From: Schistocephalus solidus
Taxonomy: Eukaryota; Platyhelminthes; Cestoda; Diphyllobothriidea; Diphyllobothriidae
NCBI GenBank assembly: GCA_017591395.1
Contig: WEDG01000697.1
Coordinates: 1-64,000 of the forward strand
DNA length: 64,000 nucleotides
Direction of reading: 5' to 3'
The position numbers and the translations under genes are program-made. The notes beneath the pieces are model-generated. The model did no database searches. It was not told where the DNA came from and was given only the letters and a program-made list of their open reading frames with translations. Of this stretch, positions 1 to 10,981 are shown in pieces. Every line of letters begins with the position of its first letter. Position 1 is the stretch's first letter.

Positions 1-603
1 ACGTTGAATGACTAGGGTTAAGTCCCAGCGGGCAAAATTTGCGGTTTCGAGGATGGCACTGGTCACACCCTGGGTGGTCGAAAGGGTAATCGTCAAATTT
101 TCAATCAAATTTCTGCACAAAAAACCTTAAATCTATCAGCCATCAACTTGTCATCAACCATGGGATTTCCAAGGGTGTCTCGAAGGACGGGGTACCGCAT
201 TTTTCTATTGGTTCTAACTGTGTGGGAAAAGTTTTGTGACATTTCACGCACGGTTTTCAAGAAATTTGACTTCATTGGCTATGCGCTTTTCTTCAGACTT
301 CCTCCTAGCCTGCTCAAATATATAATTAATACCATCCGTGTTTCAGGTCACAATCTGTTGAGAGTTGGTAATGAGAATAAGGGGCGAAGCTGCTAGGAAA
401 CGTCTAGTACTGTGTTCAGTTTACTTTAGTTTATTTGAGGTGGTAACTCTATCTTAAGTCTGAGCTGCATTTTTAATTACTTCGCACATCATCTCATCAA
501 TTTCTGGAGTTTGATTTGGCGGTCTGCCTATAGTCAAGAAATTCAGCTTTTGTTGTCTGCGCCTCTTTAGTTTTAACCAAACTGCTTCGCAGTCACAAGC
601 GCA
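1..603. other. No gene recognised
   Basis: I see no recognisable gene here. Short open frames exist (for example 148-396 on the + strand) but have no family features or splice support. The right end runs into an A/T pentamer-tetramer stretch that is the reversed tail of the next element. Confidence 0.5.
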
Positions 604-800
604 AGCAATTACTTATTTTATTTTATTTTATTTATTTATTTCCAGTTTACAGGCAAGGTCAAAAAATATATATACAGTAGAGGGTCAAGCTGACAATGAA
701 AAAAACACCTGATCGTTGTTTCATGTGTTTTCAGGAGAAAAACTGCAGCTTATTGAGTAATCAAAGTTCTGGACAGGAACGCATTAACAGGTGCCCGGTG
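604..800 (-). mobile_element. 3' tail of a group B CR1-like LINE
   Basis: Read on the minus strand, this segment matches the 3' untranslated tails of two + strand group B copies (about 9646-9806 and 15430-15612). Shared landmarks are a stretch with GCTGCAGTTTTTCTCC, a long T run, GTCAGCTTGACC and a terminal TGCCTGTAAACTGG followed by an (AAATA/AAAT) tail. Only the 3' end is present, as expected from 5' truncation during target-primed reverse transcription. No coding part is recognisable next to it. Confidence 0.75.
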
Positions 801-1100
801 AAGAACCTCTCCATTCAGTGTTACGGATCCGGTATTCTCACCACCACTACTCCACCTCCAGATAGTCGTACTCGATTCCAACCTGCCTCATTACGATTGC
901 ACGTTCACCGCACGCATCGACCTAGTCGGCTAATTGCGAATCCATCGTAGTGTAAGAAACCTTTACATACATGCGCCGCACCCACCTCTACTGCCGCACT
1001 GCCCATGCAAATGCACTCACCGCACGGACCTATTTGCTCACATACGAATTTATGTAACCTGAGCTCATCTTAATAAATAAATAAATTGTATATTTAGGGC
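801..1100 (+). other. Possible 3' tail of an unidentified retroelement
   Basis: No coding content is recognised. The segment is C-rich with a CAC/GCAC bias and ends in AATAAATAAATAAA at about 1073-1086, which resembles the simple-repeat tail of a LINE or SINE in + orientation. The family is unknown. Confidence 0.25.
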
Positions 1101-1129
1101 CCAGAGAGCCCCGTCATTTCAAACTTAGT

Positions 1130-3740
1130 ATCACGGTTTAAATAAATACAGTGGATAATTGCTTCACTATGTGAGCAGCCATATTAACAGCAAAAATGAA
1201 CAATATGGTAGGCATATCCGATTCAGAACGATTTGCCATTTTTAAAACAATAGTCAACAATCTTTAACATAAACGGTGAACTAGAAAAGAAGCAGTAAAA
1301 AAAATCCTACGGTTAAATCGGAGGCAGAGTTAAGCAAGCTGCCAATTTAAAAAAAATAGGAGAAAAAAACTGCTTCACTAAAAAATTAATAGCCAGATGC
1401 AATGGAATAGTGCTGTGATGTTGCTGACAACGTATGAGGGTTTGGAATGCTCCTTGTCGTGTGAGAGATAATATAGCAGTCAGAGCTACTGTTTGTAACC
1501 ACCAGTGGAGGTGAGAGAGGACGAACTCATCGTGGACACCAGGGTCAAAACGAAGAAGGGACAGTAGAGGGCAGGAGATCATCATCGAGATGCGATCTTG
1601 CCAACTGCATAGTCCACCAATCAAAGAGGCAAAACCATCAGAACCTGCCTTGATCATCAACAAGGTTGTCAAGAGTTGGTGATGCTAGTTTAAAAGGAGG
1701 GGGCGAAAAAGTGAATGCAAAGATTGACTCTGCAGAGGATGATGGAAATATAATAAGAGACCAATATAATATCAAGGGAGCTGCCTCAAAAACCAGAAGG
1801 ACCCTTTTCGAAATCCAAAAGTTGCGAGTTAGGGAAGGAAACAGACAATAAGGACTTTATATCTTCGAAGTTAAATGTTTGCGTAACTTTGTTTTGAAAA
1901 TAGCTAATGTGGATGACAACCTAATTTGGAGTGGAAGATTATTCCAGATGAAAGCATATTTGGAGGCAAAAAACGGAGACCGGTTAGTTGTGGAGCTAAA
2001 GGGTGATGAAATGATCATGGAGGAATTACGAGTGGCATAAATTCGATCTACCTGCGGGAGAGCGTTAATACGTGGGAGATTTGGGCTCGAGTTAACGCGA
2101 AACAGGAAGCAGAGACCGGCTTCGAGTCTTCTAACCCACAGAAATTTAATGTTTGCTAACTGGCATCTATCCGTATAAGTGATACTGGATCCAGGAAGAG
2201 AAAATAGTCTTCGGGTAAAAACCCTCTGAACTTTTTCAATCTTTCTGCGGTCAGAGGCGTTCATCAGCCCAAAGAGGGGACAGCAGTATTCTAGGATAGG
2301 AAGAACAAACATGCGGTATAGGTTTAAATTTATTTCCGGAAGGAAGAAATTATGCGACATCAAAACACATATATGTGCAGCCTTTGCAGAAATTCGATCT
2401 GCATGAGGTGATAATGCTAGCTTGTTCGTGTAACTTAGACCTAAGTCTTTTATGGTTGATCGTTCTAAAAGTGTATTATTTTGAAATACGAGGGGTTTAG
2501 GAAGCTTAGCGGGTCCAAAACACATAAAACTACTCTTGGATGAAGAAAACTCCATCTGCCAAGTACAGCTCCAATGTGAGAGCATAAGTAGATCAGTGTT
2601 GATTTTATCCTCGCAACTATTGGCACTGTCTTTAGAAAATGAATAAATTCACTTGAGATCGTCAGCGTAAATGACATTTTGTGAATTTGTGAGTAAAGCT
2701 AAAATTTCGTTTATGTACAGAATAAAGAGAAGGGGACCTAGAACCGTGCCTTGAAAAACGCCACTCGTGATCGGTTTAGGCGTCGAGTAGCTATTACCTA
2801 CTAAGACCTTCTGGCTGCATTTAGACAAGTAGGAACCAATGAAGTCAAGGAGAGGAGGCCGGATGCCGAGGGCTTCCAGTTTCACCAGAAGACGTCTGTG
2901 CGGTACCTTGTCAAAGGCTTTGCTCAGGTCAAAGTAGATCACAGCCACTGACTGCTGCTCATTACGAAGGGAAGTGATGAGGTTAAGAAAAGCCAAATGA
3001 CACACTTCGCATGATCTCCCAGGTAGAAAACCATATTGCGAGTCGCTTAAGAGCTTATTTTCTAAGCAAAAGTCGAGAATTTGATTAAAAATAATTTTTT
3101 CAAGAAGTTTTGCAAGAGCCGGGGTTTTGTGAACGCCTCGATAATTATTTACGTCCGAACGAGATCCCGACTTGAAGACAGGACGAAAAATAGAGGTCTT
3201 CCATGAGTCAGGAAAGAATCCGCTTAAAAGATAAACTGAGAATACATGGCTAAGCAATCGGGGAAAGCTCGGCACTCTCTTAATAACTGAGTTTGGAATA
3301 CCGTCAGTCCCCGAAGAGTGCGAGTTTTTCAGACGCATTATTTGCTTACGAATTAGTTCTATGGAGAAATCAATGGTACTGATAACATTAAATGAAGATG
3401 CCTGAAACGTCGGAACCGGTTCAGATTCCATCGTAAGATGATTTGCAAAGAATGAACTAAACATTTCTGCCTTCTCAGAGTCTTTGAGAACGAATTTCTT
3501 AGTTTTATTAAGTAATGGAGGTATTTCATAACCTCGTTTAGAGCAGGATCGACGGCGGAACAGTTGAGCAACAGATTTTGCAGAGTTTGGCTCGCTGTTT
3601 GCACATGATTCCCTCTTTCTGTCCCGTGCAAGCCGAATCTTAGAGGCTAATTCAAAAATCTCTGCAATCCTTAGATGTACAGATAACGAACTAGTATATT
3701 GATCTTTTAATTGCTTCCTCAATTTCTTTAGTCTTGGCAA
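1130..3740 (-). mobile_element. Group A CR1-like LINE, 5'-truncated
   Basis: A minus-strand LINE copy. It contains a reverse transcriptase frame (3740 down to 1857) followed by a 3' untranslated part. Sequence at about 1275-1380 resembles 10163-10270, the tail of another minus-strand group A copy, and an A/T tail lies at about 1130-1150. The endonuclease and ORF1 expected upstream of the RT are absent, so the copy is 5'-truncated. It abuts a + strand tail of the same group at 3741-4018, giving a head-to-head junction. Confidence 0.75.
1857..3740 (-). pseudogene. Reverse transcriptase of group A LINE, one in-frame stop
   Basis: Encodes a non-LTR (CR1-like) reverse transcriptase that would copy the element RNA at the nicked target. 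The motifs come in order: a fingers region with GTDGIPNSVIKR, NNYRGVHKTPALAK, DSQYGFLPGRS, the AFDKVPHRRLL block with the first catalytic aspartate, SGVFQGTVLGPLLFILYINE and the YADD active site. The thumb and C-terminal WNNLP block follow down to TSKI. The whole 1,884 bases are one frame except for a single TGA at 2649-2651 (written on the + strand as TCA), directly after YADDLK. The catalytic aspartates are intact. The single stop suggests a fairly young copy. Group assignment to CR1-like is by motif style only. Confidence 0.85.
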
Positions 3741-4018
3741 AAGAAAGTGGGGGACGGTGGATTCTTAAGTGTAAGTTTTCTCCTACCTTCTATTCAAAAA
3801 TGAAGGCCTATTGACACTCTGCCTCCATTTTTATGGTAGGAGATTTTTTCACTGCCTATTTTTTCTAGTTCACCACTAATTTTAAAACATCGCTAAATGT
3901 AGAAATAGCAGGACAAGTTATGTATTTGTACATTTTATCTGCACACATTGTCATAACTTTTTTTCGTTACTAATGTTTGCTTAGACAGTGCCTTCCCGGT
4001 GCTAACCAAATAAAAAAT
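3741..4018 (+). repeat. Solo 3' tail of group A LINE, + strand
   Basis: This segment is the approximate reverse complement of 10013-10300. Shared blocks include TTAGACAGTGCC..CCGGTGCTAACC and the TGTAGGAGAAAAAAACT stretch of the other copy, read in reverse. It ends in AAATAAAAAATTCAAAAAA. It lies head-to-head with the minus-strand group A RT and is followed directly by the truncated group C LINE. Confidence 0.65.
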
Positions 4019-4024
4019 TCAAAA

Positions 4025-4499
4025 AATTATTGCTGGAGATTTCAATGCACCTATAGTAGACTGGGTAAATCTGCCAGTGGATGGTGCACCAACTTCCTTC
4101 GGCCACAACCTAATGGATCTCACCCTCGACCAACCTCTGCTACAGAAGGTTAAAAAACCAACGAGATTTAGAGAGAACCAGAGAGCAAATTGCCTGGACC
4201 TAGTATTTACGAAGGACTTCTCTAGCATTGATGAAGTGTATTCTATTGCACCCCTCGGTAAGAGTGACCATAGTACGCTGCTGTGGGATTACTCACTTTA
4301 TTCTCAGCGCCAGAATGGAACGGAATGCAAGCGAAATATATGGAAGGCTGATTTTAACGCGATGAGGAAAGAACTGATATCTATGAGATGGGATTGTTTG
4401 CTTAAAGGGAATCCAGAGGATGACTGGCGATCATTTAAGACATTCTCACTCGATCTGATTGAACGCTTTTGTCCAGTGAAGGTGCAAAAAAAAGAATAG
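4025..4499 (+). pseudogene. Endonuclease C-terminal part (group C LINE)
   Basis: C-terminal half of an APE-type LINE endonuclease. Visible are the catalytic GDFNAP motif, the NCLDLVFTKD block and the GKSDHSTLLW motif with the conserved Ser-Asp-His. The N-terminal half with the catalytic Glu is missing because the element starts here. The frame runs into a stop in the sequence GCAAAAAAAAGAATAG; shifting by one base there restores a plausible continuation (SRPTWL, then ELNRQLK), so the poly-A run is the likely lesion. Confidence 0.8.
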
Positions 4500-4632
4500 T
4501 CGCCCCACCTGGTTAACAAGAGAACTTAACAGGCAGCTAAAGAAGAAGAATAAAAAATGGAAGGTGTTCAGGTAACCAGGGTCAGCAGAGCATCTCAAAG
4601 AATTTCGTCATCAAAGAAACGCTGTAAAAAGA

Positions 4633-6421
4633 GTGATTCGTCAGGCAAGGAAGAACTATGAATTAAGAATTATTCAACAGGCTAAACATAAACCAAAACT
4701 TTTATTCCATTATATCAATAGCCGACTAAAAAACAAGGACCAAGTAGCAGTACTCATGGATGGGAATGGTGTGGAAGTCGTTGAAAATTGGGACAAAGCC
4801 GAGTACTTAGGTCGGTTTTTTGCCTCGGTTTTCACTAGAGAACCAGAACTTTAGCTTGCCACGTCAACAGTGCTGTTATAGACGCCGGTCCAGTGCTTGA
4901 ATATATAATCCTCCAGGAACCTCTCGTGGAACTAGAACTGCGAAATCTGAAAGAAGCGAAGTCATCTGGTCCGGACGATATACCAGCCAAGTTCTTGAAA
5001 GAACTGGCCAGCGAACTGTCCAAACCACTATCGCATATATTTAATTCGTCATTTGAATCAGGGAAACTGCCATCCGAATGGAAGGCAGCAAATATATACC
5101 CCATATACAAGAGTGGTGCTCGATCTAATGTCAACAATTATCGGCCTGTCAGCCTAACCTCCATTTGCTGTAAAATAATTGAATCAATAATCAAGAAGGC
5201 AACCATGAAGTTCCTTGAGGAAAACAAATTACTCTCAGATCTCCAGCACGGCTTCAGACAGAATCGCTCCTGTCTTTATAGTTTATTACTCTCCACAGAG
5301 CAGTGGACTCGATCACTGGACGAAAATGGTAGGGTTGACGTCATATACACTGATTTCAAGAAGGCGTTTGACATTGTCCCGCACAAACGTCTCATCTACA
5401 AATTATCTGAAATCGGCATAAGAGGAATGCTGCTGACATGGATCGCAGACTTTCTTACAGATAGATTGCAAACTGTGTGCGTCGATACCTCGAAGTCAAC
5501 ACCTACTCCGATTCTAAGTGGTGTCCCCCAAGGCTCGTTATTAGGGCCGTTACTCTTCTTTGTGTACATCAACGAATGTGTTGACGACCTGGATTGCAGC
5601 GCCATCATGTTTGCAGATGATGTTAAATTGTGGAGGGTCATCAGATCTGATTTCGATACGCACGCACTTCAAGAGGATCTCAACCGTCTTAGCAGCTGGT
5701 CTGCTCGTTGGCTCTTAAATTTTAACGTTGGGAAGTGTGTGGTCCTTAGACTGCGTACCAGAAGGACCAGTGAGGAGGATGATTCCTACCAATACATTCT
5801 CAATGGGCAGCCCCTTTCAATTGTTGAGGAACAGAAGGACCTCGGTGTTCTAATAAACTCCTCACTTAAACCATCTTCACAGTGTTTAAAGGCAGCTAAA
5901 CGCGCTACACAGGTCTTATTTGCGCTCAGACGTGGATTTGTGCAGATTGATAAGGAAAACTTCCGAAAAACCTACGGGGTATTTGTTCGATCTCACTTTG
6001 AATATGCCATCCAGGCCTGGCGTCCGTGGTTTAAGAAGGATTATCTACAGCTGGAACGAGGTGCAGGCGAGGGGCTACGAAGATGGTCAAGAATCTTAGT
6101 CATCTGCCTTACGAAGCCAGACTGGTTGAACTTGATTTGTTTCCTCTAAATTACAGGCAACTACGCGGTGACCTCATCCAAACCTACCGGATTGTCAGAG
6201 GCCGCGATTGTGCCCTAGAATTTGCTGACTTCTACGAATTGGCTGGGACGGAACATCAGTGGGGTCATCCCTTTAAACTGCAGAGGAAGTTTGTCCACAC
6301 GGAAGTCCGTCGGAACACCTTTTTGAAGAGGGTCGTTGGAGCATGGAACGGACTCCCTGACGAGGTGGTCCTTTCAGAAACTGTTGACACATTTAAATTC
6401 AAACTAGATAGTCATTTCTGA
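4633..6421 (+). pseudogene. Reverse transcriptase (group C LINE)
   Basis: Non-LTR reverse transcriptase. A linker (4633-4854) precedes the RT core at 4893-6149 with SSGPDDIPAKFLKELA, NNYRPVSLTS, LSDLQHGFRQNRS, TDFKKAFDIVPHKRL, LSGVPQGSLLGPLLFFVYIN and the FADD active site, so the catalytic residues are intact. A frameshift near 6065-6080 (after QLERG) moves the C-terminal domain ([11 protein letters not shown] to FKLDSH) to the frame of 6083-6421. A second break lies between the linker and the core at about 4854. Without the indels this would be one continuous polymerase of normal length. Confidence 0.85.
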
Positions 6422-6624
6422 GAAACTATTGTCAATATAATGAAGATTGTGTAAACAGTGGCAGGTTGCGCCTGGTCCACACATATTGATGACCCTACGT
6501 TTTCATTTGTCAGATATATCACTGTAAACGTTTGTACTATTGACATTTTTGCATGTGAATAGGGAGCTCAAGGGCGAAAGCCTACTTCCCTCAATAAAGT
6601 GACTTAAATTGACTTAAGGATGCA

Positions 6625-7209
6625 ATTGTCATCTTTACTTATGACTAGATCCAAACAGCTTGACTGCTGCCCATTTCGGAACCGCGTCTTCATTGTGACA
6701 TGTTGGGTAAGAAACTCGTCCTTTACCAACTGAAGTAATTTCTGTTCGAATGAATTTTCTGATCGCGAGCAGTACATTGACACCCAATCGATATCGGGAG
6801 CGTTGAAATCTCCAAGTATTTATAAGTGTTTGCTACGGCAGATTTGCATTACCTCTGTGATGAGTGCTTCGTCCGTGTCCATTCGCGGTCCTGGTGATCG
6901 ATATACCATAACAATATGGAGGTCTGGTTGGTTTGGGACTTTCAGTTTGCAACAAAGTATTTCGCAAGACGAGATCCTATTTGGCGAGGGCCCATCCTGA
7001 ATGAAGTCAATGCCTTCTCCTATGAACATTGCGATTCCACCACCCCTACGTCCATTTCTATTCATGCGGATAAGCTGAAAACCATCTATTCTGACTTCTG
7101 TGTCTGCGATTTGTTCATTTAACCATGTTTCAGTTAGAGCTATGAAGTCAGGTTGTAAATGGTCCACGACCAGTTTAATTTCATCTATTTTGTTCATCAT
7201 CATCATCAT
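6625..7209 (-). pseudogene. LINE endonuclease, N-terminal and central part
   Basis: APE-type endonuclease domain. The frame 7209-6820 shows FIALTETWLNE with the catalytic glutamate, the RNGRRGGGIAMFI block and VMVYRSPGP. After a frameshift at about 6815-6825 the next frame shows YLGDFNAPDIDW and TRFRNGQQSSCLDLVISKD. The start is an artefact: the first methionines come from a CAT/ATG microsatellite at 7195-7219. The C-terminal SDH motif is lost at the truncation near 6620. Confidence 0.8.
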
Positions 7210-7543
7210 TCATCATCATTTTAATCTTGTTTTCTTCCCTCGATTTCTGAAGATTTTTAGTTCTTTCTTCCACATGGCGATTTTTGCTGGATATTTCACA
7301 AGATATATCCAGTCTCCTGTCTGGGTTCAAATCTATAGGCATTTGGTAGGGCTTTTGACCGGCGTAGTTGCTGTCAATTTCACCGGATGTGCCCATAAAA
7401 ACGAGCGCACCGTTTTGACGATTTTGTTGTCTACAATTTTTAAGTTTTATTCCCCCTCGTATTGACGTCTTTTCAATTCTGCTACCAGTGTCCTCATTTT
7501 CCTCCGATCGATGGGAGAGTAATCTGGCTAAAAAAAACTCCAC
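7181..7543 (-). pseudogene. LINE ORF1/ORF2 linker segment, unassigned
   Basis: A 120-residue charged frame between the ORF1-like and endonuclease parts of the minus-strand LINE. It is rich in Lys, Asn, Arg and Asp and ends in a Met/Asp run produced by the trinucleotide repeat. I do not recognise a domain. Its position suggests it is the former ORF1 C-terminus or the spacer before ORF2. Confidence 0.35.
7195..7219 (+). repeat. (CAT)n microsatellite
   Basis: Seven to eight CAT units with one interruption (CATT). On the minus strand they encode the artificial poly-Met/Asp stretches seen in both overlapping frames of the LINE. Confidence 0.9.
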
Positions 7544-8009
7544 GAGGATTCTTTCGTAGTCGGGACTTTCGAGAGAGCAAAAGATCTACCTGCTGTTTGC
7601 TCCCCAAGACGACTTTTGATGGTCTTGGTTGAACCTCATGCGTTTCATTCGTAACGAGAGGCCCCAATCGAAAGATCTTTTTGATTTCGACTGTCACACC
7701 AGTTTCTTGCGTATCATTCAATAAATTTTGAAATGACAGCAGATCCTGATTTACCCTTTCTTTTGGTGTTTCCCCAGTAGCCTCTGAGACTCCCTGAACT
7801 ATCAGACAAAATGATCTGTGAGGGAAAAAACTCGTTTATTCATCCTTCTTTCTTTTAGTGATGGAATGTTGAATCATGCCCTTTGTTACAGTCTTTAATA
7901 CTGTGTTCAAATTGGTCTTCATCGGTGAGATGGTTGGTTGACTTGCAGACATCTCTATGGAACTTTTAAACAGCGTGAGTTCTCCTGACAATGCGTTTGC
8001 TCGAATAAC

Positions 8010-8818
8010 CTACGGAAAACCTGCATTTTCGTTTGTTGCATCCAGGTCTGTCGATAAGTCGCAGGCCACTTTTCCGCCATTACTTTGCTGGCTACCATGC
8101 CCTGCTTCATTGTAGTTCGATGGACATCTAAAGTGCATGCTGCTGTCGCTCTTCCGTGGCATTAAAGATACCTTACGATTACTTTTTTTCGAATTTTCAG
8201 AGACCGTCGATCGCTGATTTACTTTCTGCAGTCGGATTCTATGTGCACCAGATTTCCAGAACCTGGGGAAACGCAAGACATAATTTCCTCCTCGCTTATT
8301 TTCTTTCTGGTCATTTGTATTTCAACTGACTCAGAGGTTTGTTCTAATGACTTCGTTCTTTTTCTCTTTTTGTTTCGCTTAATGTTGTGTCTATTGACCT
8401 CTACCGTTTCCTTGCGATGATTATGGTCTAGCTTGCTGATGTTTTTCAGCTCATTTACATCGTGTTTCGGTGAGTTAATTTTGTTGTGTTTGATGAGGAC
8501 TGATATTTTTTCCGATAGGAGATCTAGGTCTCCTTCTAATCTCAAAACTCTGGTTGTGAGTCCTCGGCATTCATCACAGTGTGCTAGCCCTACACTGTTT
8601 AGCTTAGTTTTGGTAATGTTCAGTAGTGCTCTGCTTTCTTCAATATTGCTGTTTTGTGGATCTTCTCGGTCTGCTGAGAGTGACTTGAGTATTTCTGGTA
8701 AGTTTTTGTCACATGAAATCGAAAACGGTTTACAAAGATAGGAGAGATCATTATTTTTGTAGGCTATACTATTTTTTGTCTGCTGGCTTCCTGGGCGTGG
8801 CCGAGCGGTCAAGAGCAT
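8010..8818 (-). pseudogene. ORF1-like protein of the minus-strand LINE
   Basis: Two overlapping frames (8818-8219 and 8276-8010). The first, 199 residues, has a CDEC pair (residues about 80-83) followed by GLTTRVLRLEGDLDLLSEKI, a heptad pattern suggesting a short coiled coil, then a very basic stretch NIKRNKKRKRTK. This is the architecture of CR1-type ORF1 proteins, which bind element RNA. The first residues are an antisense reading of the tRNA-like sequence at 8790-8885, so the true start is uncertain. The second frame continues with basic low-complexity sequence. I infer the role from position and composition only. Confidence 0.5.
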
Positions 8819-8885
8819 CGGTAGCTAATCGAGAGGTTGGTGTTTAGAGTCCTGGCCGAAGCGGTGAATAATTTTTTTCGCGTGG
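8790..8885 (+). repeat. tRNA-like (SINE or tRNA-derived) segment
   Basis: The stretch GTGGCCGAGCGGTCAAGAGC matches the A-box/D-arm style of a class II (Ser/Leu) tRNA, and GGTGTTTAGAGTCC about 30 bases on is a degenerate B box. A GCT triplet sits where a serine anticodon would be, but the acceptor stem and T stem do not pair well. I read it as a tRNA-derived SINE head or decayed tRNA pseudogene, not a functional tRNA. Confidence 0.5.
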
Positions 8886-9221
8886 TTGGGTCGTGAAAAT
8901 TTGCGTTTCCCATGCCAGCAAGATCACAACGAGGATGCATTAAGTTTTAACGAGTGGCTTAAATTATCAAGCAAATAGTTTACTGAGCATAAAAAGAAGT
9001 AATTTTCCTAACCGAATTCACCATCGAATTTTAATACGAAGCAAAGAATGATGCAACCTTTGAAGTGAGTTTGCCAGTGGTTCTCCGTTCCTTCCTGATG
9101 TAGACACCTTTCCTGGCGTGAGACTGGTTTCTGAAGCCCGTATGAGGCAGGATCCAAATGAAGCTGAGTTAGCTTATTATTCAAGATTTCGATATAAATT
9201 TTCGTTTGCCTGAATATTCCA

Positions 9222-9806
9222 ATGTCTATAAACAATCATAGAAATGTATTTTTATTTCTTCCTTTGGCACGCACCGTTAGATACTATCAGTTATTTTCGG
9301 TAAATGCTATAGCAATCTGGAATAAACTACCCAGAAGTATTAAAATTCATCAAAAATATCCTTTGTTTACGAGAGCTGTCAGTAGTTTTCTACATTCAGG
9401 ACACCTTCCACGAATTTTTGGGTGCTGATTCTCTGGAAGCTCTCTTCCGTTCTGCTGGCGTCCACGGACTCTGAATCCGGTGCCAGACTTCATGCTGAAG
9501 GCAATATTTTTGGCTCTGCAGTCCGTAATCGAGTTATTCCTCAGTCGACTTCGAGCAGCCGTTCGCCGGCATACCTGCTGATAGTACAGAATAACTGATC
9601 TGCAACAATGAAAGGAGAAGTACTACACCGTGCACCTGGGTAAATACTTCCCTGTCCTGAACTTTAATCCGTTCAATAAGCTGCAGTTTTTTCTCCTGAA
9701 AACACTAAAAAGAAGGATCAGGAGTTTTTTTTACTGTCAGCTTGACCCCCTACTGTTTATCTCTTTTGACTTTGCCTGTAAACTGGCAATAAATAAATAA
9801 TTAATA
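9222..9806 (+). mobile_element. Group B LINE, 3' end only
   Basis: Begins with the last 68 codons of a group B ORF2 (HRNVFLFLPLAR, then AIWNKLPRSIK, ending FGC and stop at 9428), closely similar to 15012-15150 of the long copy. A shared 3' UTR follows with TGCCTGTAAACTGGCAATAAATAAAT at its end. It is strongly 5'-truncated. Confidence 0.8.
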
Positions 9807-9810
9807 AAGA

Positions 9811-10003
9811 TGCTCTGCATGTGGCTTACTTTGATTTCCAGAAGGCCTTCGATAATTTTCGAACCAGCATCTCCTTTACAAGTTGAGAATGCTGAGTATT
9901 GGAGGCAAACTTAATACATGGATCGAGTATTTTCTCGTTGGTCATTCCCAAGTGGTCTGTGTATGCGTAGAGCGATCATGGAGCACAATCATGGAAAATG
10001 GAG
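9811..10003 (+). pseudogene. Small RT fragment (group C type)
   Basis: About 190 bases that read YFDFQKAFDNF, the first catalytic aspartate block of a LINE reverse transcriptase, then frameshifted remnants resembling GGKLNTWIEYFL. It is sandwiched between the group B tail and the group A tail. Confidence 0.6.
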
Positions 10004-10008
10004 TCTTT

Positions 10009-10830
10009 TTATTTATTTAGAATTTATATTTGGTTAGCACCGGCAAGGCACTGTCTAAACAAACATTAGTAACGAAATGAAATTATGAAATGTGTGCAGA
10101 TAAAATGTAATGTAGACATAACTTGTCCTGTTAGGTCAACAGTTAGCGATGTTTTGAAATTAATGGCGAACTAGAAAAATAGGCAGTGAAAAAAACTCCT
10201 ACCTTTAAAATGGAAGCAGAGTTCAATAGGCCTTCATTTTCGAATAGAATGTAGGAGAAAAAAACTGCTAAGGAAGATAAGGTTGGGTGGTAGAGTAGGG
10301 TAATACTGTAGAAGCATTTCAGAATGAGATAAAGAAACGTCAAGATGATGCGTTCTTGATCACTTAGGCGTATTAAACATAATCTCACGAAAATGCGTCA
10401 ATAAACTTAAGTCCTCAGCATCTTAGGATCCAGAATTGAATTCTGATGATGGTAAGTATCCAACGAAACGGCAGAATTTTAGACAAGGGACTACCAAATT
10501 TTTACGTCCGAATGACTCCATCGTTTGGATAACTTGTGATATATGGAGACATCATTGTTCATGGGGGACTCGAGGTAGCGAAAATATAGTTTCACGAGGG
10601 TCACTTAAATTCCCGATTGTCCTTTCTCTGAGTCATGTGGAAATCTAGTGGGAAAAGATGAGAAAAATAAAAGGTTAATAGAATCAGTGTTAAGATAAAC
10701 GTGCAGTCTTCGCTCTAATGCATATAGAATAGTTAACGACCTAATTTCAATTGGCAAGTTATTCCACAGAAAGCTTTACCTAGAAGCAAAGAAGAGAGAG
10801 CGTTTCCATGTGGAGGATGCAGGGGGGGTA
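10009..10830 (-). mobile_element. Group A LINE, 3' end
   Basis: Minus-strand copy. 10009-10300 is a tail also seen at 3741-4018 (opposite strand) and partly at 1275-1380. 10690-10830 corresponds to the RT C-terminus around the conserved WNNLP block of 1890-1990. No complete frame remains. The + strand group B LINE begins immediately to the right. Confidence 0.65.
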
Positions 10831-10981
10831 TAATAAATTGTGCTCAGATTGTGCTCAGTTTGTCACTTTCTATTAACTGTTTGAAATCAGCTGCCATTTT
10901 AGCCTAATTAAGTAAACTTTTGTAAATTATTAACCCACTATTTTCTTTTAAGTAAACCAAAATTCCGTCTACTAGCTTACG

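Larger units (their letters stand above)
4019..6612 (+). mobile_element. Group C CR1-like LINE, 5'-truncated
   Basis: A LINE copy that begins inside the apurinic-type endonuclease domain (AGDFNAPIVDW at about 4030-4065), continues through the reverse transcriptase and ends with a 3' tail of AGTGACTTAAATTGACTTAA just before 6620. Relatives with the same C-terminal RT block and a similar GGGA-rich 3' end lie at 16791-17820 and 46020-47455. ORF1 and the 5' half of the endonuclease are missing. Frame breaks interrupt the coding region at about 4490 (a run of eight A), 4575, 4854 and 6065-6080. Confidence 0.8.
6620..8820 (-). mobile_element. 5' half of a group C-like LINE (ORF1 plus endonuclease)
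   Basis: A minus-strand LINE fragment read from about 8820 down to 6620. It holds an ORF1-like frame, a lysine/asparagine-rich middle part and an endonuclease domain, and stops inside the endonuclease (about SCLDLVISKDDN) exactly where the tail of the + strand group C copy ends. No RT follows, so it is 3'-truncated, which is unusual for LINEs and points to a deletion or later insertion at about 6613-6620. Its endonuclease overlaps the corresponding part of the neighbouring copy but differs clearly, so the two are separate insertions. Confidence 0.7.

Noticed and set aside
4019..8820. Twin-priming inversion of one LINE (5' half minus, 3' half plus)
   Set aside because: In twin priming the inverted 5' part precedes the 3' part, but here it lies beyond the tail. 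The overlapping endonuclease sequences also differ, so these are two copies.
8790..8885. Functional tRNA-Ser(GCT)
   Set aside because: The D-arm is convincing, but the acceptor and T stems do not pair and the B box is degenerate.
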